Of a DNA stretch of 25,550 nt, positions 18,494 through 25,550 are shown piece by piece; within the stretch, counting starts at the first letter, position 1; the number at the start of each line of letters is the position of its first letter. The stretch is from NCBI GenBank assembly GCA_013288465.1, contig JABDBT010000023.1:1-25550 (forward strand), written 5' to 3'. The notes under the pieces are model-generated. The model made no database searches, had not been told where the DNA came from, and saw only the letters and a list, made by a program, of their open reading frames with translations. Origin of the DNA: Bacteroidota bacterium (GTDB lineage Bacteria; Bacteroidota; Bacteroidia; Sphingobacteriales; Sphingobacteriaceae). The position numbers and the translations under genes were made by a program.

Positions 18494-18683
18494 CTTTGTT
18501 ATCGCTAACATCTTCTCTGCTCTCCGTTTCCTGCTTACTGCCCACTTCCTTAAAAGGCCCGCTCGCTACATGATTTTCTATTTCTTAAAAGAACTTATGT
18601 TGCTCTCTGTCGCAGAGAACTTTTTTTTAAAATCCCTCAGGATTCTATTTTTTTAACCTTTTGCCTCGTTACCGAAGCGGCTG

Positions 18684-18714
18684 CAAAGATGCGATTAAAT
18701 TTGATACGTGTCAA
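18684..18714 (-). promoter_or_regulatory. rRNA operon promoter
   Basis: On the minus strand TTGAC (18714-18710) lies 18 bases before CATCTTTG (18691-18684), followed by CAGCC. The -7 element differs from TAnnTTTG only in its first base. A long A/T-rich tract upstream (about 18715-18770) resembles an UP element. The predicted start is about 330 bases before mature 16S. Confidence 0.65.
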
Positions 18715-18935
18715 GTGTTATTTTCACTTATTTTTATATTTAATTTTTAGTCGCAAATTTCAAAAAACAACCGCCTATTCTGGTTAAGCGGGTTGCAAAT
18801 GTACACAGAAAATGGACTACAGGCAAGAGAAATTTTCAAAAAAAATAAAGCAGGTTATAACTGGTTGATAATTAGCTTAAATATTGGCCAAATTGGTTAT
18901 TTACCGCAAAAATAAACAGGGCCAAATTGAATTTG

Positions 18936-18943
18936 TATCTTTG
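18936..18943 (+). promoter_or_regulatory. Bacteroidota -7 promoter element TATCTTTG
   Basis: TATCTTTG fits TAnnTTTG exactly, seven bases before ATG 18950. This placement argues that the longer frame starting with TTG at 18884 is not the real start. Confidence 0.7.
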
Positions 18944-18949
18944 AAATAC

Positions 18950-20335
18950 ATGAACAATCACCCGTTTCCGGATAATTTTCTGACTTTATTAAGTGCCGAG
19001 CCCGGTTTTGACATTACCAATTTTACTAACGCGCACCAGTTTATTGAGCCGCCTACCTCCATAAGAGCCAATATTTTTAAGCCGGCTGCCCTAAAAGTAG
19101 ATTCGCAGGTGCCCTGGTGCGCAGAAGGCCATTACCTTAATATACGCCCGTCATTTACCTTCGATCCGCTTTTTCATGCCGGGTGCTATTATGTACAGGA
19201 GGCATCCTCCATGTTTATCGCTACTATAATTAATTATATAAAGGATAAAGAGTCGCCCGTAAAGATACTTGACCTATGCGCCGCGCCGGGTGGCAAAAGC
19301 ACTTTGCTTAATTCGGCAATGGGTAACGACGACTTGCTGGTGGCTAATGAAATTATAAAAACACGGGTGCCTGTATTAACTGATAACCTAACCAGGTGGG
19401 GCACATCTAATACTATAGTAACCAACAACGACCCAAAAGACTTTAGCCGCCTGAAAGGCTTTTTTGATATTATATTAGTAGATGCACCTTGTTCGGGCTC
19501 GGGGATGTTTAGAAAAGACCCTGCGGCCATGAACGAATGGTCTGAAGCTAATGTAAATTTATGCCACCAGCGGCAGGAGCGGATACTGGCCGATGTTTAC
19601 CCGGCATTAAAAGAGGGCGGATACCTTATATATAGTACCTGCTCCTATTCGCACCAGGAAAATGAAGATATACTGGATTGGCTTTGCCGCGAATTTGAAT
19701 TTGAAAGCGTTGCTATACCTATTAATAAGGAGTGGGGTATTGTTGAAACCGAATCGGCCGAACAAAAAGCGCATGGCTACCGCTTTTACCCGGGCAGTGT
19801 AAAAGGCGAGGGATTATTTGCGGCTTGTTTGAGAAAAGCGGGCCAGACGGATGAACCCCCATCCTTTAAAACTCTGGGGCATCAAAAACTGGCCTTAAAA
19901 GAAATAGAATTGATCAAAAGGTATATTAACAATGCCGATGACCATTATTATTTCAAAGTTAATGACGACTGGCTGGCCATAGGCCGACAGCATAAAGAAA
20001 GCGTGGATACTTTGCAAAGGCATTTATATCTAAAAAAATCAGGCATCAGGGTGGGTAAGCTAATGGGCAATGACCTGGTACCCGATCATGAATTGGCGTT
20101 AAGCCTTATTATTAATAAGGATGCCGTATTACAGACCCCGCTTAACAAAGAACAGGCTATACAATATATGCGCCGCGACAGTATCGACCTATTTACAACT
20201 GATAAGGGATGGAGCTTAATGACGTTTGAAGGCCACCCGCTTGGCTGGGCTAAATTACTGCCCAACCGCATCAATAATTATTATCCGAAGGAGCTGAGGA
20301 TATTGGCCCCCCAGCCCCCTAAAGGGGGAGCCTAA
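18950..20335 (+). CDS. rsmF: RsmF-type 16S rRNA m5C methyltransferase
   Basis: The protein transfers a methyl group from SAM to C5 of a cytosine; E. coli RsmF acts on 16S C1407. The 461-residue protein has SAM motif I 'DLCAAPGGKS' (108-117), motif IV with C181 in 'VDAPCSGSGMFRKDP', and motif VI with catalytic C231 in 'YSTCSYSHQENED', the two-cysteine NOL1/NOP2/sun signature. Residues ~300-455 fit the RsmF C-terminal RNA-binding region, which separates it from RsmB. ATG 18950 follows the -7 box by seven bases. The last nine residues, 'APQPPKGGA', are encoded by a dispersed CCCCCTAAAGGGGG repeat, so the natural C-terminus has probably been altered. It is divergent from the rRNA operon whose product it likely modifies. 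Confidence 0.88.
   Translation: MNNHPFPDNFLTLLSAEPGFDITNFTNAHQFIEPPTSIRANIFKPAALKVDSQVPWCAEGHYLNIRPSFTFDPLFHAGCYYVQEASSMFIATIINYIKDKESPVKILDLCAAPGGKSTLLNSAMGNDDLLVANEIIKTRVPVLTDNLTRWGTSNTIVTNNDPKDFSRLKGFFDIILVDAPCSGSGMFRKDPAAMNEWSEANVNLCHQRQERILADVYPALKEGGYLIYSTCSYSHQENEDILDWLCREFEFESVAIPINKEWGIVETESAEQKAHGYRFYPGSVKGEGLFAACLRKAGQTDEPPSFKTLGHQKLALKEIELIKRYINNADDHYYFKVNDDWLAIGRQHKESVDTLQRHLYLKKSGIRVGKLMGNDLVPDHELALSLIINKDAVLQTPLNKEQAIQYMRRDSIDLFTTDKGWSLMTFEGHPLGWAKLLPNRINNYYPKELRILAPQPPKGGA
20306..20333. repeat. GCCCCCCAGCCCCCTAAAGG palindromic repeat at the rsmF 3' end
   Basis: CCCCCTAAAGGGGG (20315-20328) is a perfect 5-bp-arm hairpin inside a larger GGC...GCC element. Sequences like this are, from memory, dispersed in Bacteroidota genomes. 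It encodes the last residues of the RsmF homologue and the TAA follows at once. There is no T tract, so it is not a standard terminator. Confidence 0.75.
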
Positions 20336-20370
20336 CCGGGTAAAAGCAAAACGTCCTGTCGATGTAACGT

Positions 20371-21072
20371 TTACGGCGCAGTTTCCCTGGTTAGGTTCAA
20401 AAGCTTTTCTTCATTAAGTATAGAAATGCTTTTATCTGTTATGGAGATTATTTTATCATCGGTCAGTTCATTTATCACCCTAAACAATGATTCGTATGCA
20501 GCACCGGTAAAAGAAGCGAGGTCCTGCCGGGATAGTTTAATATTAATACTCCCGTTTTCATTTATGCCGAATTGATCTTTAAGCGTAATAAATGCCTGGG
20601 CCACCCGCCCTTTAACCGGCATGTGTGCCAGGTTACGCATCCGCTGTTCAGACTCTTTTAACTCATCGGTTAAAAACATAATAAGGTTATACGCGAGCGG
20701 GGTATTTACATTTAAGGTTGATTTAAAAAAATCCATAGCTACATAACAAACTATCCCGGCTTCAACGGCTGTTGCAGATACCGGGTAGTAATTATCGCTG
20801 CCCAAACCCATGTGGCCTAAAATATCGCCCCGCTTGGCAAATCGCAATATCAGCTCTTTTTCGTCATCCCATTTTTTATGCACTTTTACACTGGCGGTAT
20901 AAACAAAGTAAATACCCGTTACAGGATCGCCTTCTTTAAATAATAGCTGCCCTTTTTTTACTTCATAGCTTTTTTTATGTACCCCAATAGCGGGCAGCCA
21001 ATCATTTAAACAAAATCTGCACAAAAAGCAGCTTTTAAGATCACAAGTTTTATCAGATTTATCTACAGGCAT
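20371..21072 (-). CDS. FNR-like Crp/Fnr regulator with cysteine-rich N-terminus
   Basis: The protein has 233 residues from ATG 21072; TTG 21084 would add four. An N-terminal cluster C10, C15, C18, C21 ('CDLKSCFLCRFC') precedes the beta-roll ('KGQLLFKEGDPVTGIYFVYTAS', 'GDILGHMGLG'). A further cysteine, C109, lies in 'EAGIVCYVAM', the place of Cys122 of E. coli FNR. This suggests an Fe-S oxygen or redox sensor, although the cluster spacing (x4, x2, x2) differs from FNR. A dimer helix leads to the helix-turn-helix 'LSRQDLASFTGAAYESLFRV' (~180-199), with the recognition-helix Glu and Arg kept. It is divergent from the ClC gene across 118 bases holding both promoters, so it may control that gene and itself. 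Confidence 0.85.
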   Translation of the reverse strand: MPVDKSDKTCDLKSCFLCRFCLNDWLPAIGVHKKSYEVKKGQLLFKEGDPVTGIYFVYTASVKVHKKWDDEKELILRFAKRGDILGHMGLGSDNYYPVSATAVEAGIVCYVAMDFFKSTLNVNTPLAYNLIMFLTDELKESEQRMRNLAHMPVKGRVAQAFITLKDQFGINENGSINIKLSRQDLASFTGAAYESLFRVINELTDDKIISITDKSISILNEEKLLNLTRETAP

Positions 21073-21100
21073 AATATTACTCAATACAGATTAACGGATG

Positions 21101-21108
21101 CAAATTTA
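21101..21108 (-). promoter_or_regulatory. -7 promoter element TAAATTTG of the FNR-like gene
   Basis: Read on the minus strand, TAAATTTG fits TAnnTTTG exactly and is followed by CATCC. It lies 28 bases before ATG 21072 and only 16 before TTG 21084, which favours the ATG. Confidence 0.6.
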
Positions 21109-21149
21109 AGCTTTTTATATTAAACTTATTACTTGTGCAATATTTATCA

Positions 21150-21157
21150 TAACTTTG
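21150..21157 (+). promoter_or_regulatory. -7 promoter element TAACTTTG of the ClC gene
   Basis: TAACTTTG fits TAnnTTTG exactly, is followed by CAGC, and lies 33 bases before ATG 21191. A weak dyad TTGTGCAATATTTATCATAA (21133-21152) overlaps it and could bind a Crp/Fnr protein, although the match is poor. Confidence 0.65.
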
Positions 21158-21190
21158 CAGCTATTAATAATTTACTATTGCCGCCTGATA

Positions 21191-23053
21191 ATGAAAAAAA
21201 CGATTACCAACAACGGAATCCCGGTTTCGCCCTTGTTAAATGAATTAGAAAATAAAACCAGCACAAATAAAGCCTCTTTTATATTAAAAACAAGGCTGAT
21301 ATATATTTCGGCACTATCCATAATTGTTGCGGTAGCCATCAGTATAATAGCCCGGCTATTGATCTACCTTATTAACCTGATCACTAATATTTCTTTTTAC
21401 GGGCTGTTTGATTTTAGTTTTCATAGCCCGGCAAATAATCATTTAGGTGCCTGGGTAATTATAATGCCCGCAATAGGCGGCGTATTGGTTGGGTTAATGG
21501 CCTTATATGGCTCAAAAGCGATACGCGGCCACGGGATACCTGAGGCAATGGAACAAATTTTAGTTAACCAAAGCAAAATAAAACCGGTAATTGCTTTTTT
21601 AAAACCCATATCGTCTGCTATCGCTATTGGAACGGGCGGCCCATTTGGCGCCGAAGGCCCAATAATTGCTACCGGGGGTGCCCTGGGCTCAACATTAGGG
21701 CAATTGTTTAAAATCACTTCAAACGAGCGTAAGATCATATTGGCAGCCGGTGCTACAGCAGGTATGACCGCCATATTTGGCACACCTATAGCTGCCATTT
21801 TCTTAGCTATCGAGTTGTTATTATTTGAATTTTCGCCCGCTGCCATCCTCCCGGTGGCGTTGGCATGTATTACAGGTGCGGCTGGCCATCATTTATTGTT
21901 TGATGCCGGGCCGGTTTTTCCGATGCCTGATATGCTTATACCCTCAAATGTTGCTTTAGCTATTTATAGCAGCATAGGTTTGGTTATCGGCTTTTTATCA
22001 ATGGGCCTTACCAAAGCTGTTTATCTTATTGAAGATGCATTTGAAAAACTGCCCATACACTGGATGTGGTGGCCCGCTTTGGGTGGTTTATTTGTTGGGC
22101 TTGTTGGTTATTTTTATCCGCATACATTAGGCGTTGGCTATGATAATATTACGCATGTTTTATCGGGCACCGTTCCTTTAACATTGCTGTTAAGCCTATT
22201 CTTTTTCAAGTTCCTTTCGTGGGCCGTAGCGCTGGGGAGCGGAACATCTGGCGGGACACTTGCCCCTTTACTAACTATTGGCGGCGCGGGCGGCGCGGCC
22301 CTGGGCAGCATGATCTTGTATTTTTTTCCAAACTCGGGCGTAAATATACCCATGGCCGCGTTAATAGGCATGTCGTCTATGTTTGCAGGCGCTTCAAGGG
22401 CGTATTTAACCAGTATAACCTTTGCGTTAGAAGCAACCATGCAATCACATGCCTTACTACCGCTATTAGGCGCATGTACCTCGTCATACCTGGTTTCGTT
22501 CTTTTTAATGGAGAACACAATCATGACCGAAAAAATAGCCCGGCGAGGCATAGCCACTCCCGACTCCTATAAAGCAGACCCGTTAGATAAAATGGCAGTA
22601 TCGGAAGTTTTAATTGAAGATGGGGTTATACTTAATGCTGCCAACACTATAAAAGAGGTAAGAGATTTGTTATCTATTAAACCTACGCCTGCTAATTACT
22701 TTATAGCCGTTAATAAAACAGGCTCGTATCAGGGTATTGTAGAATTAGCTAACATTTACAACCCTGCTATCGACCCCGAATCAACATTGGGCAATATAGT
22801 TGAACTTACTTCTTTTTATATAAAAGATACTGATACGTTAAGAAAAGCAGCAAAATCAATGGCCGAAAATAATATTGAAGCAATACCCGTAATTTCTTCA
22901 AAACAAAACAAGGTTATTGGTGTTTTAGGTTTTAAAGACGTTTTAGCGGGTTATAAGCACAGCATTGAAGAAAACGAAAGCGCCCATACACAAATATCAT
23001 TAAAGCGCCGGCGCATTAAAATGCTGATAAAAAGCAAACGGGGAAGCAATTGA
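21191..23053 (+). CDS. ClC-family chloride channel/transporter with C-terminal CBS pair
   Basis: An inner-membrane anion transport protein of 620 residues. The anion-path motifs are 'GHGIPE' (113-118, with His where E. coli ClC has Ser107), 'GAEGP' with the gating E155, and 'GSGTSGGTLAPL' (349-360). In 'PIAAIFLAIELL' E208 matches Glu202 of the E. coli protein, but the proton glutamate Glu203 is L209. Two CBS domains (~468-525 and ~535-595) suggest nucleotide control, and a very basic tail follows. ATG 21191 is chosen because an upstream TTG lies inside the -7 box. The divergent FNR-like gene is a plausible regulator. A single-domain response regulator follows after 98 bases. Confidence 0.92.
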   Translation: MKKTITNNGIPVSPLLNELENKTSTNKASFILKTRLIYISALSIIVAVAISIIARLLIYLINLITNISFYGLFDFSFHSPANNHLGAWVIIMPAIGGVLVGLMALYGSKAIRGHGIPEAMEQILVNQSKIKPVIAFLKPISSAIAIGTGGPFGAEGPIIATGGALGSTLGQLFKITSNERKIILAAGATAGMTAIFGTPIAAIFLAIELLLFEFSPAAILPVALACITGAAGHHLLFDAGPVFPMPDMLIPSNVALAIYSSIGLVIGFLSMGLTKAVYLIEDAFEKLPIHWMWWPALGGLFVGLVGYFYPHTLGVGYDNITHVLSGTVPLTLLLSLFFFKFLSWAVALGSGTSGGTLAPLLTIGGAGGAALGSMILYFFPNSGVNIPMAALIGMSSMFAGASRAYLTSITFALEATMQSHALLPLLGACTSSYLVSFFLMENTIMTEKIARRGIATPDSYKADPLDKMAVSEVLIEDGVILNAANTIKEVRDLLSIKPTPANYFIAVNKTGSYQGIVELANIYNPAIDPESTLGNIVELTSFYIKDTDTLRKAAKSMAENNIEAIPVISSKQNKVIGVLGFKDVLAGYKHSIEENESAHTQISLKRRRIKMLIKSKRGSN

Positions 23054-23151
23054 TCTGCCATAGATTTACCGTTAAACCGAAAGTGCTTGTTTTATGACGC
23101 TACTATACGTAATTTTATCAATTACAAGTACGGGCGCTACGGTGCAAACCA

Positions 23152-23517
23152 ATGGATAACAACAATAAGAAGATCATCATATTTGATGATGACGAGGACA
23201 TCCTTTCTATCTGTAATTATATATTAACAGAACAGGGTTGGATGGTACACACCTTTACCGATTGTAACAGCATAGCCGAAAAGGTTTCGGATATAATGCC
23301 CGATGTTATTTTAATGGATAACTGGATACCTGATGCAGGCGGCATTATTGCAACCCAGACCCTAAAAAAATCCACTACGTTAAAAAATATCCCCGTAATT
23401 TATTTTTCGGCGAACAGCGATATTCAATTGCTGGCAAACCATGCAGGCGCCGAAACCTATTTAGCCAAGCCCTTTAACCTTGATGAACTGGAACGTGTAA
23501 TTAACACAGTGCTTTAA
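23152..23517 (+). CDS. single-domain response regulator (CheY-like receiver)
   Basis: At 121 residues it is a receiver with no output domain. All key residues are present: acidic D12-D13 in 'FDDDED', phospho-acceptor D56 in 'VILMDNWIPD', S86 in 'YFSAN', and K106 in 'LAKPF'. It should be phosphorylated by a histidine kinase, but none is adjacent; the nearest in the window is the NtrY-like kinase 14 kb away. It may act in a phosphorelay or by protein contact. ATG 23152 is the natural start. The 98 bases before it contain no exact -7 box, so co-transcription with the ClC gene is possible. A shared terminator lies about 120 bases downstream. Confidence 0.92.
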   Translation: MDNNNKKIIIFDDDEDILSICNYILTEQGWMVHTFTDCNSIAEKVSDIMPDVILMDNWIPDAGGIIATQTLKKSTTLKNIPVIYFSANSDIQLLANHAGAETYLAKPFNLDELERVINTVL

Positions 23518-23633
23518 TCACTCATTATATAAGGAGCTAAAAGCCGAATGCACAAAGCTTAAAGCTAATTATCAATAATTTATAGCCGGTTTGTGCGGAA
23601 TTGTTTAATATACTTAATACATTAAAACCCTCA

Positions 23634-23670
23634 TAAAAAAACTCACCCGGATGCCGGGTGAGTTTTTTTA
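23634..23670. terminator. bidirectional rho-independent terminator
   Basis: ACTCACCCGG (23641-23650), loop ATG and CCGGGTGAGT (23654-23663) form a perfect 10-bp stem, with A residues before and a T tract after. It can end both the response regulator transcript (+) and the TonB-dependent receptor transcript (-). Confidence 0.92.
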
Positions 23671-23694
23671 TACTATCATATCTTTAATTAATGA

Positions 23695-25550
23695 CTATTG
23701 AGGCGGGCCGCCCATTCCGCCGCCACCACCGCCGCCAAAGCCGCCGCGACCGCCGCCACCACCACCAGGGCCACGATCACCACCACGCCTGTCTTGATTT
23801 TGGGTTGGCGCTTTGCCTGCAAATTTTTGTAGCCTTAACGTGAAGGTTGCCAGGTAATAGCGGCCAAGCCTGTTTATGTTACTTTGAGTAACAATACTTC
23901 CGTTAGTGGTAGTTGAGAACCCTGAATTTTCATTAAACGCATCATATACAGAAAAACGAATAGTTGCCCTGTTCTGTTTCAGAAAACGGCGTTCCAAATA
24001 AAGGTTCAATACATTTGGATTGGTAACTTTTACTGAAGACGCATAACCATAATTTAATTGTTTGGTATAATCATAGCTAAATGTCCAGTCTTTTAAAATA
24101 TATTGTTTACCGTTTAACCCTAAAAGCAAGGTCCTTATATCGGTATTTGAATTATACAGCGGGCTAACTACCGAGTTATCCGTTTTAGCAATAGCATAGC
24201 TTGCAGATGCCTGTGCATCTATAACATCGGTTATATCAACCCTAAAGCGCATATCGGGCGTAACGGTTAGCGTTTTAGCAATATTTCTTACTGCTGCGCT
24301 TTGTGTATTGGTACTATCAATACTGCTGGAGTAACCAATGTTGTTTGTGTAATTAAAAGTACCTCTAAATGTAAGTGTGTACCGCCTTTCTTCCCATGGT
24401 TTTGAAAACACTATTTGCCCTTGCGCCTGGTAATAACCGTCAGTATTTAAATATTGGGTCAGGTTGGTGTTTTGCAAGCGGGCCAGTTCGGGGTGTGCCG
24501 ATAATGCAGCAGCGGTAAATTTAGCAGGGTAGGTAATTGTATTGGCTACAACTTCGTTATCGGTTTGCGTATATGAACCATTGAGGAAAAATATGTTCCC
24601 ACTGGCAATGCCAAAATTATTGTATCGTACCTGCAGGTTATTTGAAAACTGCGGCTTTAATCCCGGGTTACCCTCTACAGGATATAACGCGTTCGTAAAG
24701 TCAATTACGGGTTGCAACTGGCTAAAGGTAGGTTGACTGCTTGCTCCATTGTAATTGATGCTTAAAGTTTGGCTACGCGAAAAGTTATAAATATAACGCG
24801 CGTTAGGCACCACATTAAACTGATCAACATGGGTAGCCAACCCCGTGGTAAGCGACTGGCCGTCTAAAACACCTGGTTGTACACCAACACCAATGGTATA
24901 GTTGTATTTTTTCTCAACTACACGGTAGTTTAAACCAAACTTGTTGGTAATAAAAGTGTATTTGAAATTATTACTTAAAAGCGGATAATTATTAAATGTA
25001 TGGGCTGATGATAAGGTATCTGTTTCCTTATCATTTGCGGTATATTGATAACTATATGTATAATTAAATTCAAGGTAAGATACACTACCCAAATGTTGCA
25101 GGTATGAAAGGTTAGCACCCAAACTGGTGGTCGTATTGTTTGTATTTTGCACCTGGTAGGCCGGGGCAGTTGGCGTGCCTTGCGTGTAATTATATATAGG
25201 GTTATCATACGATACGCCCTGTGAGGTAGTAGCAGTTAAATTAAGGCTAATGTTATTGCGGTTATGGAACCGGTGATTAAATAATGTAGTTATACCAAAA
25301 GTTGGCGTTTGTGAATTAGCGATAGAATTTGATGTATAAGCTGAATATAACCCACGGGCTAGTGACGAAGCCGAAACTACTTCATAGTCTGTAGTATTAG
25401 TGCTTGCGTATGAATAGGTGGGCGTTACCTTTAAATAATTAAGTGTATCCGGTTTCCATTCAACATTAAATGTAAACCTGTGATTGATGGGGTTATCATG
25501 TTCCTGGCTAACATCGTTACTTGTACTTGGGTCTTTCAGGTTGTTGGTTT
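23695..25550 (-). CDS. TonB-dependent receptor / outer-membrane beta-barrel protein, C-terminal part
   Basis: The frame is open to the window edge, giving about 617 residues of the C-terminal barrel; the start, signal peptide and plug lie outside. An internal ATG at 25152 is not the true start. Alternating aromatic/polar beta-strands recur ('YLEFNYTYSYQYT', 'KYTFITNKFGLNYRV'), with proline-asparagine turns such as 'YPVEGNPGLKPQFSNNLQV', typical of the Bacteroidota outer-membrane barrel family (OMP_b-brl_3-like). The last strand 'YYLATFTLRLQKF' ends in Phe as outer-membrane proteins do. A tail of about 40 residues follows, very rich in Gly and Arg, which should lie in the periplasm. The substrate is unknown; no SusD gene is seen on the visible side. 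Confidence 0.85.
   Translation of the reverse strand, partial: TNNLKDPSTSNDVSQEHDNPINHRFTFNVEWKPDTLNYLKVTPTYSYASTNTTDYEVVSASSLARGLYSAYTSNSIANSQTPTFGITTLFNHRFHNRNNISLNLTATTSQGVSYDNPIYNYTQGTPTAPAYQVQNTNNTTTSLGANLSYLQHLGSVSYLEFNYTYSYQYTANDKETDTLSSAHTFNNYPLLSNNFKYTFITNKFGLNYRVVEKKYNYTIGVGVQPGVLDGQSLTTGLATHVDQFNVVPNARYIYNFSRSQTLSINYNGASSQPTFSQLQPVIDFTNALYPVEGNPGLKPQFSNNLQVRYNNFGIASGNIFFLNGSYTQTDNEVVANTITYPAKFTAAALSAHPELARLQNTNLTQYLNTDGYYQAQGQIVFSKPWEERRYTLTFRGTFNYTNNIGYSSSIDSTNTQSAAVRNIAKTLTVTPDMRFRVDITDVIDAQASASYAIAKTDNSVVSPLYNSNTDIRTLLLGLNGKQYILKDWTFSYDYTKQLNYGYASSVKVTNPNVLNLYLERRFLKQNRATIRFSVYDAFNENSGFSTTTNGSIVTQSNINRLGRYYLATFTLRLQKFAGKAPTQNQDRRGGDRGPGGGGGGRGGFGGGGGGGMGGPPQ

Noticed and set aside
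18471..18656. 61-codon frame in the rRNA leader
   Set aside because: It is antisense to the rRNA leader, has no promoter and looks like random low-complexity sequence.
18884..18949. Upstream TTG start for the RsmF homologue
   Set aside because: The -7 box TATCTTTG lies inside this extension, so the transcript begins too late to include it.
21155..21190. Upstream TTG start for the ClC gene
   Set aside because: The TTG is part of the -7 box TAACTTTG.
22138..22572. Frames of 117-139 codons on both strands
   Set aside because: They are shadows of the ClC gene in other frames.

Overview
The window looks like a chromosomal segment from a member of the Bacteroidota, most likely family Sphingobacteriaceae (Mucilaginibacter or Pedobacter-like). 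Four things point there. Several genes carry the Bacteroidota promoter -7 element TAnnTTTG a few bases before the start codon. Shine-Dalgarno sites are absent. The 16S rRNA reads as a Sphingobacteriales type. The gene content is typical: a TonB-dependent receptor with a glycine-rich tail, the futalosine menaquinone route, and a pirin next to a small Crp/Fnr protein. The genus is an inference from memory, not from a database search.

Layout, left half. The window opens inside a GH28-like pectinolytic beta-helix protein (1-684). Next come a small hypothetical gene and a minus-strand mqnB-mqnD pair of the futalosine pathway. A divergent plus-strand run holds a 6-pyruvoyl/6-carboxy-tetrahydropterin synthase, folE and fabD. 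A very large 12-TM, NtrY-like histidine kinase follows, then a Crp/Fnr regulator with a pirin. After these lie a receiver domain that has lost its phosphorylation residues, a convergent secreted TonB C-terminal-domain protein, and an AI-2E-family membrane protein.

Centre. A complete rRNA operon lies on the minus strand (promoter near 18.7 kb; 16S - tRNA-Ile(GAT) - tRNA-Ala(TGC) - 23S - 5S; terminator near 12.6 kb). A 16S processing stem is visible in its flanks.

Right half. Divergent from the rRNA promoter is an RsmF-type 16S m5C methyltransferase. Then come an FNR-like regulator with a putative Fe-S cysteine set, divergent from a ClC chloride channel/transporter with CBS domains, and a single-domain response regulator. 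The window ends in the C-terminal two thirds of a TonB-dependent outer-membrane beta-barrel.

The most unusual layer is not a gene. At least ten different families of degenerate, mostly inverted repeats fill nearly every spacer, including all spacers of the rRNA operon. Many are built from short near-tandem words. Two have entered coding sequence: one is translated in frame inside mqnD, and another supplies the C-terminus of the RsmF homologue.
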